Shown: positions 43,609-54,567 of the stretch, piece after piece
Numbering within the stretch: the first letter of the stretch is position 1
Layout of the letters: the number at the start of each line of letters is the position of its first letter
From: Diplonema papillatum
Taxonomy: Eukaryota; Euglenozoa; Diplonemea; Diplonemida; Diplonemidae
Assembly: GCA_030068145.1 (NCBI GenBank)
Contig: JAPJBO010000034.1
Coordinates: forward strand, 434,001 to 498,000
DNA length: 64,000 nt
Reading direction: 5' to 3'
The notes under the pieces: model-generated
What the model was told of the DNA's origin: nothing
Database searches by the model: none
What the model saw: the letters and a program-made list of their open reading frames with translations, nothing else
Translations under genes and position numbers: made by a program

Positions 43609-45562
43609 AATTTCAAAGAAAAATGAAAGATCGGTCTCCAAACAATGAAAGATGACACCAAAGAGAAAAGCAACAAAAAAAAAAGAAAGCACGCAAAAGG
43701 ATGTCTTCCGTAGACGCTAAACCCCGCGGGGTGTTCAAAGCAAGCTTCCGGTCCAACAAAACAACTCACTTGCGACCGATGGGCACAGAGGTGGTTTCGG
43801 CTCTTTTTTTAATTGATGATAGCAAGCGAAAAACTCTGTAGGGAGTCGTTAGACTGCACGACGGCGGGAGAGCCGGAAAACCTTAAACACGACTGGTCTC
43901 CCCCACCTCATTATCGTGAGAAAGGAAGCGAAGAATAACCCACTTCGTTTCATGGTGGCAGGGCTTCGTGCGCCGATTGTGCGCCTGATCGCATCCTGGT
44001 ATCCCAGTCGCGGGCGAAAAGCGCACGTATTTTACGATCGCGCTTTAAGTCCTACCAAGTTCCAAGGTGCGCCACGCCGCTGATGATTTGGTTTGGAAAG
44101 TAGGCAGGGGCCCGTGGCTCTGCGGTATCCGCCGAGCGCGTGACTGGCCGAAATCGTGAGAGAAGCTTTTTTTGGCGCCGGAAACCAGGCTTCGCCCCGC
44201 AAAAGGGAACCATCAGATTCGTCGTGAAGTGTCCCCAGCCGAATCCACCTGCTGCTGCCCTCGGTGATCTGAACGCATACCATCGTCTGACTGTTTCGGG
44301 CGAAGCAAGCATCTGCGGTACTTGCTTTGCCTCCTCCTTTACAACGCGACGAGTTCGAAAGTCGCACCTACTATACTGTAGCTGTCAAGAGCTGCGACCT
44401 TGTTCCCTGGTTCTTCAAGAATCTTCACTCCAAGATTCTCTCCCCTCATCTGTGCAGGGGGGATTGAAGAAACCAGTTTCTAGAGGTCGGACATCGGGGA
44501 CAGCGGAATCAACAACCGACCCGCCGTGTGCGGGTTTACGAGCGAAAACGCAAAAATGCCCTCGGGCCGACGAGCTGGCGGCAATTTGCACGGGGGTATA
44601 CGGTGTTGGCCTTCGCGTCCGCGCTTCGGTGCTGCGCACACTCACGGCCAAAAAGGTCCAAGTACGTCGTGCACATTGCCGCCAGACCCCCGACGGTATT
44701 AGCGGTGTTTTGCAATAATGCGATTGTTGGCGTTTGAGAAGTAGAACCCGGCGGCGCTGTGGTCAGCTGGCTGAACCGTGTCATCAGACGTGATGCCGCC
44801 TGGGTTGGCAGCCTGAGTGAACTTGTCCTGCGAACCACCCGCAGCCGGCGTACCGATGGGCTTCAATACGCTGCGAGGTTGTAAGAGATGGTCTTGCTCT
44901 CTTCAACGCCGTCTTATCTTCACGCCGACAACCTGCGGTGAGGGCGAACCGCCAGAAAAAAAAAATCGGAACCACACAAAAAAAAAAAAAAATGAAAGCG
45001 TTGGAGCGTTTGGGACGCGTGATCCAAAAGGACAAGAAAACACCCAAAAAAAAAAAAAAAAAAAATTGAAAGCTCCGACCAAAAAAAACGAAAATGAAGC
45101 AGCTTTTCCTCGAAGAACACCAGTGTGTCTAACTACGAGCTACAGCAGCGGCATTCATATGCGCGTGTCGAGGCTATTTCTCTTGCCTCAGTCAAGTAAT
45201 TGTGGCGGGTACGGGTGCTGTGCGCCAATTGCGTGTTGACGAGGTCATCGCCATGAAGATGTCGAAGTAGTAGGTAAAGTTGAACTTGATATGCGGCATA
45301 AGTCAACAACAGCATATAGATATAATAACAATAATGTGTGACGATAGACTCAGGGCTTATGCTCCGTTTCAGCCTCAGAGGAAATACGTGTGGTCCACAT
45401 GTGGGTGTTTAAGGTTCGAAGGGGGGACCTTTCGCTCTATGTGCGGCGGTCAAGAGAAATAGCCTCACTACTGGACTTGGCGACACCTGGCTGTGCGGCC
45501 TAGGCGACTTGCGGGTGCACGTGGACCAACCTGTGGCAAGTACACGCACAAAAAGATCCAAT

Positions 45563-45608
45563 AAAGACTTTAAAACCCCGGAGTTTCAAGCGAACTTTCA
45601 CTCTAAAG
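45563..45608 (+). repeat. D motif copy
   Basis: AAAGACTTTAAAACCCCGGA, then GTTTCAAGCGAACTTTCACT and CTAAAG match the D consensus exactly apart from its first ten bases. Confidence 0.8.
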
Positions 45609-46160
45609 AATTAACGTGTGGAAAGCCACACATTCCACACGTGGAGCGTAAGCCCTGGATAGGCTGCACAAGCCGCGCACTGACTACCTCTTCGGTAAAG
45701 TAAAAGAGTAAAGAAATACCACTAGCAAGTCAAAACTACGTTTTTCTCTGTCGTAATAGTACCACGTTCTAAACACAAGAAACAGTCTCAAACTGATCGC
45801 CCCGAAAGCTGGTCAACCCCCTCCCCCCCCTCAATCGCGCGAGCACAGAATTCGACGAAAAGAAAAAGAGGAAAATAAGTGAACGATCAACATCGGATGA
45901 TCGTCGCCAGCGCAAAAAAAAAAAATGCCTTCAACCCCCCTCAGAATACTCGAAACGAACGACGCATCTCGCAAAAAAAAAAAAAAAGTGGCGAACAGGG
46001 GTGTTTGTCTTGCGTGTGCAGCCTTCAGCTCGTCCGGCGGTCTCGGCAGCCTTGCGAGCAAAAGCGGGTGAACCTAATGTCGCCCCTCCTCCCCTGATGT
46101 CCTGCCGTATCATTTGCGCGACCGCGTGCCCGCCTCCACGAGCTTGGTCACTCGCCTCTG

Positions 46161-46303
46161 TTTATTTTTTGTACAAGCACCGGCTTTGTAGGAAATGCTT
46201 GAGGAAACTAGTTGCGAAAAATCTCAAAAGAAGGTAAATGTGCTGTAGCCCTAACGAAACACAGGTAACTCTGGGTTTAGTGGCGGGCGTAAGCGTTCAA
46301 CAA
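46161..46303 (+). repeat. R-family repeat, left part
   Basis: TTTTTTGTACAAGCACCGGC to GGCGGGCGTAAGCGTTCAAC. It is followed at once by the reversed word TTACGCCCGCCACTAAAC, making a local palindrome at 46280-46328. Confidence 0.8.
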
Positions 46304-46546
46304 AAGTTACTTACGCCCGCCACTAAACAACTACAAAAGACCCTCGTCACTCGAACAACCGCGGCTGACATAATACCAATGATGACGATGGAAGAGATAG
46401 TTGTTTTCATTGAACGCAGTGCCTGATTCTAGTTAGGTAGTCGAGTTGTAGTGTAATGCAAAGCTGTATTCATTCGGACGCAAGTTAAAACGTCAATTTG
46501 TGGCGACGAGCTTCTCATTTCCTCCAATATTTCATGTTTGGTAAAA

Positions 46547-46917
46547 ATACTCGAGGGGCTGCCTTGTGCTTACTTCGAAGAGGGGGAGAAACAATAACTA
46601 CAAAGTGGGTCTTCTGTGTTGAACGCTTACGCCCGCCACTGAACCCAGATTCACCTGTGTATCGTGTGGGCTACAGCACATTTGCCTCCTTCGATATTTG
46701 AATATTGCTGCGATAGTGGGGAGTCATCGGCATGCTGATGAGTACCAAACTAATTTTCCTACAACTCCTATCAATCCTTCAATATTACGCAACTGGCAGC
46801 CTCCTCAAGCATTTCCGACAAAGCAGGTGCTTATACTAAAAAATACTCGAGGAACTGCCATTGTGCTCATTGCGAAGGAGGCCAAAGGGGGAGAAAGCAG
46901 TACAACTACAAACACTT
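46547..46917 (-). repeat. R-family copies, one interrupted, in tandem
   Basis: An R copy (46547-46840) is interrupted at 46700-46786 by a short insert containing the palindrome CATCGGCATGCTGATG. A second partial copy (46843-46917) begins directly after it with ATACTCGAGGAACTGCC. Confidence 0.75.
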
Positions 46918-49900
46918 GTTTCCCTTCTCCTGCAGACATCGCAATGTGTTCTGAATGAAAGCCGCATATTGAGCGATACCGACACCACGCTGAACATTTT
47001 CACTCGGAGATCTCCAACGAGAACCATACTGGCGAAAGGCTTATCGTGCCCAAACCTGGCACACACAAAAAAGAAGTACAGAAGAAAACACCGTCCCAAT
47101 CAACTTTTTAGCGTTTATTTTCTGGTAGAGAAACGCTGGGAACCTACCAAATGAACCAACCACCTCCGGGGGGGAACTGGTCTGCCACCCGCTGGCGTTG
47201 GGGGAATGAAAACTAAACCAAGCAATTACAACCGGAATAACAAGCCAAGCGAACCCGTGAGATGAGTTGGTCAAACGATGCCAACGACAACAGAGGTTCC
47301 CACCAACACTCCCTTCGGTGAGTTGGGCCGCAAATTGCGAATAACGATATAACCGACATGTCACCCGGAGTATTCCAGAATTTCGAGTTTCTACCGCCTT
47401 CGGGTGGACTACACAAGGGGGGATGAATTATGACTGCTCAGTAGTTCAGTTGTATTCAACTTGCGCTTTAACCCTATTCCGACGAGGCGCCTATAGATTA
47501 AATCCGGGTCTTCTATGACAGGGTCGCATGGGCATACCCACTGATACCTTTCGCTGAACCGTTACCCAAGTGTGCAACCATACGCGTGGCACCCACGGTG
47601 GCTGACGTGGGGCTTTTGCACAGTGTCACAGGCAATCGAGGCAAAGCAGGGGAGGTTCTGCTCTTCGTATTGTCTGACGAGAACTGCCTAGAAGAAAGGG
47701 AGAAGTAAGAACACGTCTTTGTAGCTGATAGCACTAGCGTAAGGGAATGTTGAGTGACTGCCTTAACCCGGGGAAACGAGCTTGGGCGAGGTCACCGGGG
47801 GGTTAGGGAGGGTGGGAAAACCTTGGAGTTTTCTTTGAGTGGGATTAACACGCAGTCTTTTTCCCTCCGAGGTTTTATTGTCGCAAACGAATCCCCGTAT
47901 GCAGCGGGCGGTGCCCACGGCACACGGCACCAAGCATCCATGCGGAGCATCAAGTGTAACAGCCGTATCAGGCTGCCACGCAAACCCACATCATCGCACA
48001 CACACACGTATCAGGTTACCACACAACGCACACACACCCTCTCCGGTAGCTCCGGTCCGCTGACCTCCGCGGCCTTTAAAAAATCTAACCACACCCTGAA
48101 GGCTGTGTGAAGTTCTTCGACTTTTCGTGGTGCATCAACTTCCTCAGTAAAACTGTGAACACAAAGGCAGATTTACCTTGTAAACCAGGATTGAAGACGA
48201 CGAGGAGAACACCTGGGCTAGGAACAAAAACAGATCGATGGCAGCGTACTATCCTCACTCCCGTTGGATGAACAAAACAGGTTTGAAGGAAGTGCGCACA
48301 AACATTGGAAGCGCCAGATCCGTTTTTTCAACTACCCACCAACAAGGGGCAAATAAGACAACAAGTTGGTGCCGGGTTTTTTTATATGTGTACAACGGGC
48401 TTGGCCTTCACGTGGCGACGCTGTTGACCGCACCTTAATTGAGTTGCGGTCGCCGATCCCCCAACCGCTAGCATCATGTACGCGGAAAAAGTGCTGACAG
48501 CACCGCCCGGCGAATAGAGGGCCACAAAAGTGGCAAATCGACCGGTCCGGAGGTGCTTAGCAGCCAATGGCCTGATGGCTGAGTGCACACCTAAGCAGGG
48601 CTGCATCCTTGTGTTGTAGCCGTGTTGTGTATAAGGCTTCGTGGGGGTCTGGTAAACCACCTCGTCGCAATAGGCGCAAACTTTCTCGACAATGATTGGA
48701 CAGTCGGGGGTGAAGAAGAGAAAAGTAAAGCAAGACCTGCTCCCTGCGCCTGCTGTCTCCGGCTGCTTCGGCAGACAACACATACTACTACTACTACTAC
48801 AACGTGCTTGACTGCATCAATTCACGTGCCACCTGTTGGCAGGTGAACAAGCACGAACGCAACGCAAAAAAGAGTGGAAGCTAAATGCCTGGACCTTCTA
48901 GCTCACCTCCTCACCCATTCTCTCACTCCTGGGACAGATCCAAAATTAAGCACTCACTCACTCATTTCTCGCAGTATCTGGATTCCAGACTGTACGCCTT
49001 CTGTCCATTCTGTTACTCGACACAACGAACATCAGAACGAATCGAGGCATGGACACAGCGATCATCGTTGAAGGAAAAACAGAGGAGAACCCGAAAAAAA
49101 GGGTACCCTCCGCGGCCGGCCCTCTCCCCTGAAAACAGGCAACAGAACGAAGCCTCGGAAAACGCATCGCGTAAAAGCACCCCGCCGCCCGGTCCAGCCA
49201 GACCGTCTCTTTCTGCGCACTCGTTCCCCCTCCCCTCCCCCCCTCTTTCCATTCTGCCCTGCCCTATTTCGAATGCACGCCCACAAGAGCGCTCTACCCC
49301 CGCCTACGGAAGGGCGAAACGAGTCGTATTGCACAGTCAGAAATACAATGGACAAGCTTTCGGCAATCGCACACGTCCGAGCAAGATCGCCCGCGCAGCT
49401 TGAGAACCCTACAGTCGTTGACGCATGGTGCAAGTGAAGTAGGAATCTGTAGTACTTCGCAGGGTTCTTGTTGATCCTCGGCCGGCGTCCTGGTTCTACC
49501 CCGATGTCCTCCGAGTACCAAGACCCGTGTTTAAAAAGATGAATGGCCGAACCCCCTTGGTTAAGGTGGATAGTGGCCGAGAAAGCAAATCCACCATAAA
49601 CAAGAGGTTAGGTTTTGGTGCCCCGTGTTCGAAGATGGGTACCAGACCCAAGGTTTCGGACGGCCAGTCTCATCTCTGTGACTTTGTTCTAAGAGCTGAG
49701 ATGGTTTCCCACCTGCCCCATCATCACGTGGCCAAAATCGTGCGTGGGTGCCTTTGTAGTGATACTTAGGGCGCTGATTCAGCTCTGGCGAATGACAGAG
49801 TGGTCCTGTGCAACGACGGGCAAATCAGAATCGGATGCGCGAATGACGGTAAGTTGCTCTCGAGCTTGCCCGCAACCTACCGGGGTCACGCAAGCTGCGT

Positions 49901-50971
49901 GGAACTGTACGACAGCTTTATTATTATAGTTCAACAAAGTGGACGGCGAAAATGACTTGGTGTGATCCGCGTCCTCTCGCAGAATCCGGTAAGAACTCGG
50001 CAATCATCAGGTACAACCCGGCGAAAACGCGGCACAACCCGCGCGAAACTGGAAGCTGATGATCACGCCAAACGGCACATCAACCTTCTTATGAGGCTAT
50101 GACGAGGTTCTGACACGATACGACTCTCTTCCGTCCGACCGTCCACGGACCGGCGCACGCAGGGGAAGCGAGTGAGTCTCCAGGAACGGACCGCAACTCG
50201 CCTTGCTGCGGTGGGCGTGTTTAGACCGAGGAAAAAGAAATCTGGACGTCCCACGGGATCGTCGGAAACACAAAAAGAGCCCTGAGAACCCGAGAAACGA
50301 AAAACGAAGGGGGAAAAAAAAAAAAAAAGAACCCGTACAAAAACTTGAAAGGATTAGACGACGACCGTAAGCGTTACGAACCGTGAGCGTTCGAACGCCG
50401 GCGAAAGAAATTGCGCCATTTTTGCCTGTTTTTCTTGTGTGTGTGGGGGGTTTTTTTTTTTTGTGTGAAAGCACCAGTGCTCCCGCTAACCTCACTTTGG
50501 TGAGGAATTCGAAAACCTGCTTTTGGGCTTTTTTTTTTGTGCCCCCCAATTTTTTCCCCCCGTGCTGTGCAGGTTATTAGCTTCGTTTCTGCCTCGGTTT
50601 CTCGACCAACTTTCTGAGACCGAGTAGCTTTTCTCCAGGGGAGCACCAGAATCTTTCAAAGGGGGGGTCCGGGGGGTCTGCCCCCCGGCGAACGGTACGG
50701 TACAGGTGGAGAAAGTTTGCACTTCTCAGTCTGTTTGTCACAATAAACACTGCACATTCCTGGAGGCAACAGCCCATTTCAAATTCAACCACCACTCGAA
50801 TCTGTGTGCTGGTAAATCATTACCACGAGTAGATGCAGACCAGAGATCATGGAACAAGGCACTTGAGCAGAGTAGACCGTGCAGGGCTTTGGCTACACGA
50901 TACCACCAACGGGAAAAAGGTGAGGAATTCCTCACCCTCTTTTTTCGAGCCTCTTTTTTTTTATGGTAACA

Positions 50972-53455
50972 ACACGGTTGTGATACGAATCGTTTATTGT
51001 ATTTTATTGTATTTTTATTGTACAAATTTTCGTATATTATTGTATACAATACTGTACAATAATACAAGAATATACAATAATATACAATAATATACAATAA
51101 TTTACAAGAATATACAATAATATACAAATCATTATTGTACGACTGCAGTTAGAGAAACAATCAGAGCAGCTCTGCGAAGTAACAGCATTATCGTTGAACC
51201 CAACTCATGGCAGAATCGAAGAGAACTCCCAGTGGCCAACCAGAGACTCAAAAATACCGGCTTCATAAAACTCAAAACAGTTTGGAACTACGCGAAAAGG
51301 TCAGGAACAAAATGGGGCGCAACAAAAACCCACCCAGTGCAGTTAAAAAACTCGCTCTGAGTCAGTCGCAGGAGAGTACACGCACAACCTCTAAGCCAGC
51401 AGCCAAGAGCCAAAAGAGGAAACAGCTAGTCGAAAGCGAAGACAGCACGAGCGACAGCAGCCCCCCTCTGCCGAAATCGAAGAAGTTAAAGAAGAACCTT
51501 GACAAAGCACAACCTCTGCCGAAGCCGAAGAAGTTAAAGGAGAACCTTGACAAAGCACAAGAGAGCAGCAAGAAGAAGAATCGACCGTACTACGTTTCTC
51601 CTGCAACTCGACTTCAGGGTCTTTCGGACACCCAGAAAAAAGGCCTGGTGGTGAAGACAGTGGAGAGTCTCGACTTTGACGTGCGCCAGGCAAAGCTGAA
51701 GGAAGGCCGTAAAGAGACCGACACTGTCTTGTGGTGCAATCCATGCAACCAGATCATCGACCACCGGGAGCAGTCAACGGCGAAGAACCACAGTGTTTGC
51801 AAGTCACACCTTAGGCGCCTCGAGGCGCTCGCCAAACAACCAACAAAGCCCATGCCAGCTGAAAGCGCTGCCTTGAAGCAGGCCTGTCTCTCGGTACCAA
51901 ACAAAGAGGCTTTTGAGGATGATGTCTCATTTGTCGCTTGCGCAGCTGGCCTGACTCGAGGACAGACGGAAATGATGATGCTGCCTGTGCGGAAGCACCT
52001 GTTCCCGAAATTCAGCTCAGCCCAGAGTCTTCTGGCCCGCATGCCGAAGCATGTCACAGAGGCCGAAGAACGGATTAAATTCGTTGTTGAAAGGCAGTTG
52101 CTCGGAATTGCACTTGACAGCACAACAAGCCCGTCGTTGCGTTGAACCTGCAATACATGGGCATAACTGCTTTCCTCGAGAAAGATGAGGTGCTCCTTGG
52201 GATCGACTCCCTTGACGATAGAAGCGCATACGCGGCAGAAGACGTAGAACAGCTCATTGCACGGATCACAAAAGAATTCAGCTTCGAAGTTTCTTTTGTA
52301 AACTTGGACAGGTGCGCTGTGAACCAAAAGCTGGCAAAGGGCATGAAGAACGCGCCTGTTGTGTGGTGCACTTGAACAAGGCCCTGCGCGAGTACTTTAC
52401 GACTCTGTTCCCCGACGCAGTCGAGTTTTGTACCCTCTTTTCGCAGGCGCTTGGTGGGTCGAAGAATGCTCGTCGGCGGAGGTGGAAAGACTTTCAGAGC
52501 AAGTACCAAAGTAGCGAACGGGCGCGGCACCAGGAAAACAAGGACCAAGTGACGAAGATAAAGAAATGCCTGGAAATGATTGAGCAGGGATACGTTCTGG
52601 CAGCAAACTCGTTGAAAAAAGCTTTTCCAGAAGTCGAAGACTCCTTCGCCTTTTCGAGTATATCAGAGCCAACGAAGACGTCATCGATGTTGACGTCGAG
52701 TCACCAAGCCCAGCTGCCGCTAGAACACTTGGAGAGACCCGGTGGTCGAGCATCCTGGACGTTTGCGAGCACGTCTTCCAGAGGCGGGAAGTCCTCGCCA
52801 AATTTGTCAGAGAAGAACTTCAGAGGAAATACTTTCCCCTTTCCATCAGAAAGTTGGCTGCTGCAATGGGGTGCAACGAAACAGCCGATAAAAGTTATTC
52901 TCAACTTGCTGAAATGAACATTGCTGCAAGCCACCTTCGCAAGCTTTTAAATTGGGTGGCAAACCCCCCAGGTGCGTCCGATGCATCCAAAATTCATGGG
53001 GAGTATGCACGCTATTGTGCCTCGGTCGGGGAAAAGGAGAGAGAGTTGTTGTCAACGGTTTGGGACATATATGACAGCAAGGATGTGTTCCGACGACAAT
53101 GTTCAGTGCGATACAGAACTTTTTTGCGTGTGAAGGCTGCTTTGCCACTTCGAATCATAGGAGTCCGGGACCTAATTGACTAGTTGGCGGTTTGCATCTA
53201 TGTGTTTGAAACCTTGACAAAGACGACAATGTTCAGAAGTCAGTTGTTCGAGTCCATTGGGTTAGCTCATTCCGTGTAAAAGCCGTCTCGACGTTCTGCT
53301 CACCTTACTCTCTGCACTGTGCACGTACAATAATGTACAATAATCGTACAATAATGTACAATAATGTACAATAATATACAATAAAAATACAATAATTCTC
53401 GGTCAGAGGGGTGAATACAATAATGTACAATAATCCATTCGTTTCACAACCGTGT
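50972..53455 (+). mobile_element. hAT-like DNA transposon, apparently decayed
   Basis: Terminal inverted repeats ACACGGTTGTGATACGAATC (left, 50972) and ACACGGTTGTGAAACGAATG (right, read inward from 53455) extend over about 30 bp with a few mismatches. They are followed by AT-rich subterminal arrays of TACAATAAT on both sides. The flanks share AACA (50968-50971 and 53456-53459); only four bases match, fewer than the 8 bp usual for hAT. The transposase is open at 51207-52145, then continues in other frames to about 53183, so this copy carries about three frame changes and is probably inactive. Confidence 0.8.
51207..52145 (+). CDS. Transposase N-terminal part, hAT-like, with zinc finger
   Basis: 312 codons. 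Residues 20-125 are Lys/Ser-rich with a duplicated KSKKLKKNLDKAQ / KPKKLKENLDKAQ segment and nuclear-localisation-like runs. A BED/CGGBP1-like finger follows (WCNPCNQIID...KNHSVCKSH, C-x2-C then H-x5-H). Downstream, in a different frame (52142-52375), DRCAVNQKLAKGMKNAPVVWC resembles the DNCAVNRRLA-x-PLVGC block of hAT-like transposases. The protein would bind the element ends and cut DNA; the break in frame argues it is no longer made whole. Confidence 0.6.
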   Translation: MAESKRTPSGQPETQKYRLHKTQNSLELREKVRNKMGRNKNPPSAVKKLALSQSQESTRTTSKPAAKSQKRKQLVESEDSTSDSSPPLPKSKKLKKNLDKAQPLPKPKKLKENLDKAQESSKKKNRPYYVSPATRLQGLSDTQKKGLVVKTVESLDFDVRQAKLKEGRKETDTVLWCNPCNQIIDHREQSTAKNHSVCKSHLRRLEALAKQPTKPMPAESAALKQACLSVPNKEAFEDDVSFVACAAGLTRGQTEMMMLPVRKHLFPKFSSAQSLLARMPKHVTEAEERIKFVVERQLLGIALDSTTSPSLR

Positions 53456-53581
53456 AACAAGCTTGCTTGTCTATATCAAAAAGTGTCGGATGGCAGCGTG
53501 CTGTGTTAAATCACTCAAAACAGGGTTTACACACGTACGCACAAACAAATTCTCGCACTTTTTTCGTTAGCGGGAGCACTG

Positions 53582-53787
53582 GTAAGCACCTGCTTTGTAG
53601 GAAATACTTGAGGAGACTGGCAGTTGCGAAATTTCAAATGTGGTACTCATCGGCATACCGGTGACTACCCACTATCGCAACAATATTTCAATCTCAAAGG
53701 AAGTAAGTGTGCTGAAGCCCACACGAAACACAGGTAAACCTGGGTTCAGTGGCGGGCGTAAGCGTTCAACAAAAAAGACCCACTTTG
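53582..53787 (+). repeat. R-family repeat, left half, split by the 7.6-kb element
   Basis: R runs from GGTAAGCACCTGCTTTGTAG to GACCCACTTTG and stops exactly where the composite element begins. Its missing right half (TTTGTAGTTG to CTCGAGTAT) resumes at 61408-61483. A 50-base insert with palindrome CATCGGCATACCGGTG lies at about 53642-53690. Confidence 0.9.
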
Positions 53788-53952
53788 GGACGACGTTTTT
53801 GGAATACCGACGGACAATGTCCCACCCTGGGGCCGTGGCCGGGGTGGGTGGGTACCCCCCCCCCCTAATACTGGTCCATTTTTGGTCCAATTTTTTGGTC
53901 CAATTTTGGTCCAATTTTGGTCCAATTTTCGTCCAATTTTGGTCCCCGAAAA

Positions 53953-54084
53953 CTATGCGCAAGTACGGAACAACCCAAACAACTATTCGCAACTATGCGC
54001 AACTATGCGGTACAGCCCAAACAACTATGCGCAACTATGCGCAACTATGCGCAACTATGCGGAAAAGCCCAAACAACTATGCGG
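53953..54084 (+). repeat. AACTATGCGC array, first block
   Basis: Tandem ACTATGCGCA-type units with interspersed CAGCCCAAACA. The block is preceded by GGTCCAATTTT repeats and followed by a diverged copy (54085-54232) of the module that also sits at 54421 and 59029. Confidence 0.9.
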
Positions 54085-54567
54085 AATGCTTTGTGCGCTT
54101 CACTCGGTGACAGTGATAAGTTCAATGATAATGAACGCGAAAGGAAGAAAATTAAACGAATTGCACTTACGATGGGGTAACCCCCCGAGATAGCCGCTGA
54201 ATGGTGAGAGAAACAGGCTAGCCCAGGAGGTCACGGGGGACGGAGGGCGGGAACCCAGGTCCCCTGGACCTCGCGCTGAACGCGGACATGAAAAACAAGA
54301 CAAGCAACCCGGTGTGGGTGGGTGGGAACTTTTTGTTGTCCGATTCCTTTGAATCCGGTGCCCAACACCTTCCTAGAGAGTGGTTCGTTACGCGCTTAGC
54401 ATTCCCACGATGAATCGACAGAATGCTTTTTGCGCTTCACTCGGTGACGATCTTGACTGACAATGAATTGAACGTGAAAGTAAGAAAACTAAACGAATTG
54501 CACTTACGATGGGGTAACCCCCCGAGATAGCCGCTGAATGGTGAGAGAAACAGGCTAGCCCAGGAGG

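Larger units (their letters stand above)
42437..50971. other. Long gene-poor stretch after the cyclin gene
   Basis: No host exon was recognised in 8.5 kb. It holds a small repeat at 42474-42555 (also at 27934), a MITE (43409-43608), D copies (42623-42678, diverged; 45563-45608), R copies at 46.2-46.9 kb and many A/T homopolymers (44955-45065, 45915-45990, 50308-50330, 50450-50540). Open frames such as 44140-44718 and 48885-49403 lack domains. Confidence 0.5.

Noticed and set aside
48885-49403. Possible small gene with Pro/Ser-rich protein
   Set aside because: No domain, no splice support, and composition of low-complexity intergenic DNA.
50992-51130. AT-rich block as replication origin or centromere-like DNA
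   Set aside because: It is the subterminal repeat region of the hAT-like transposon, mirrored at 53325-53440.
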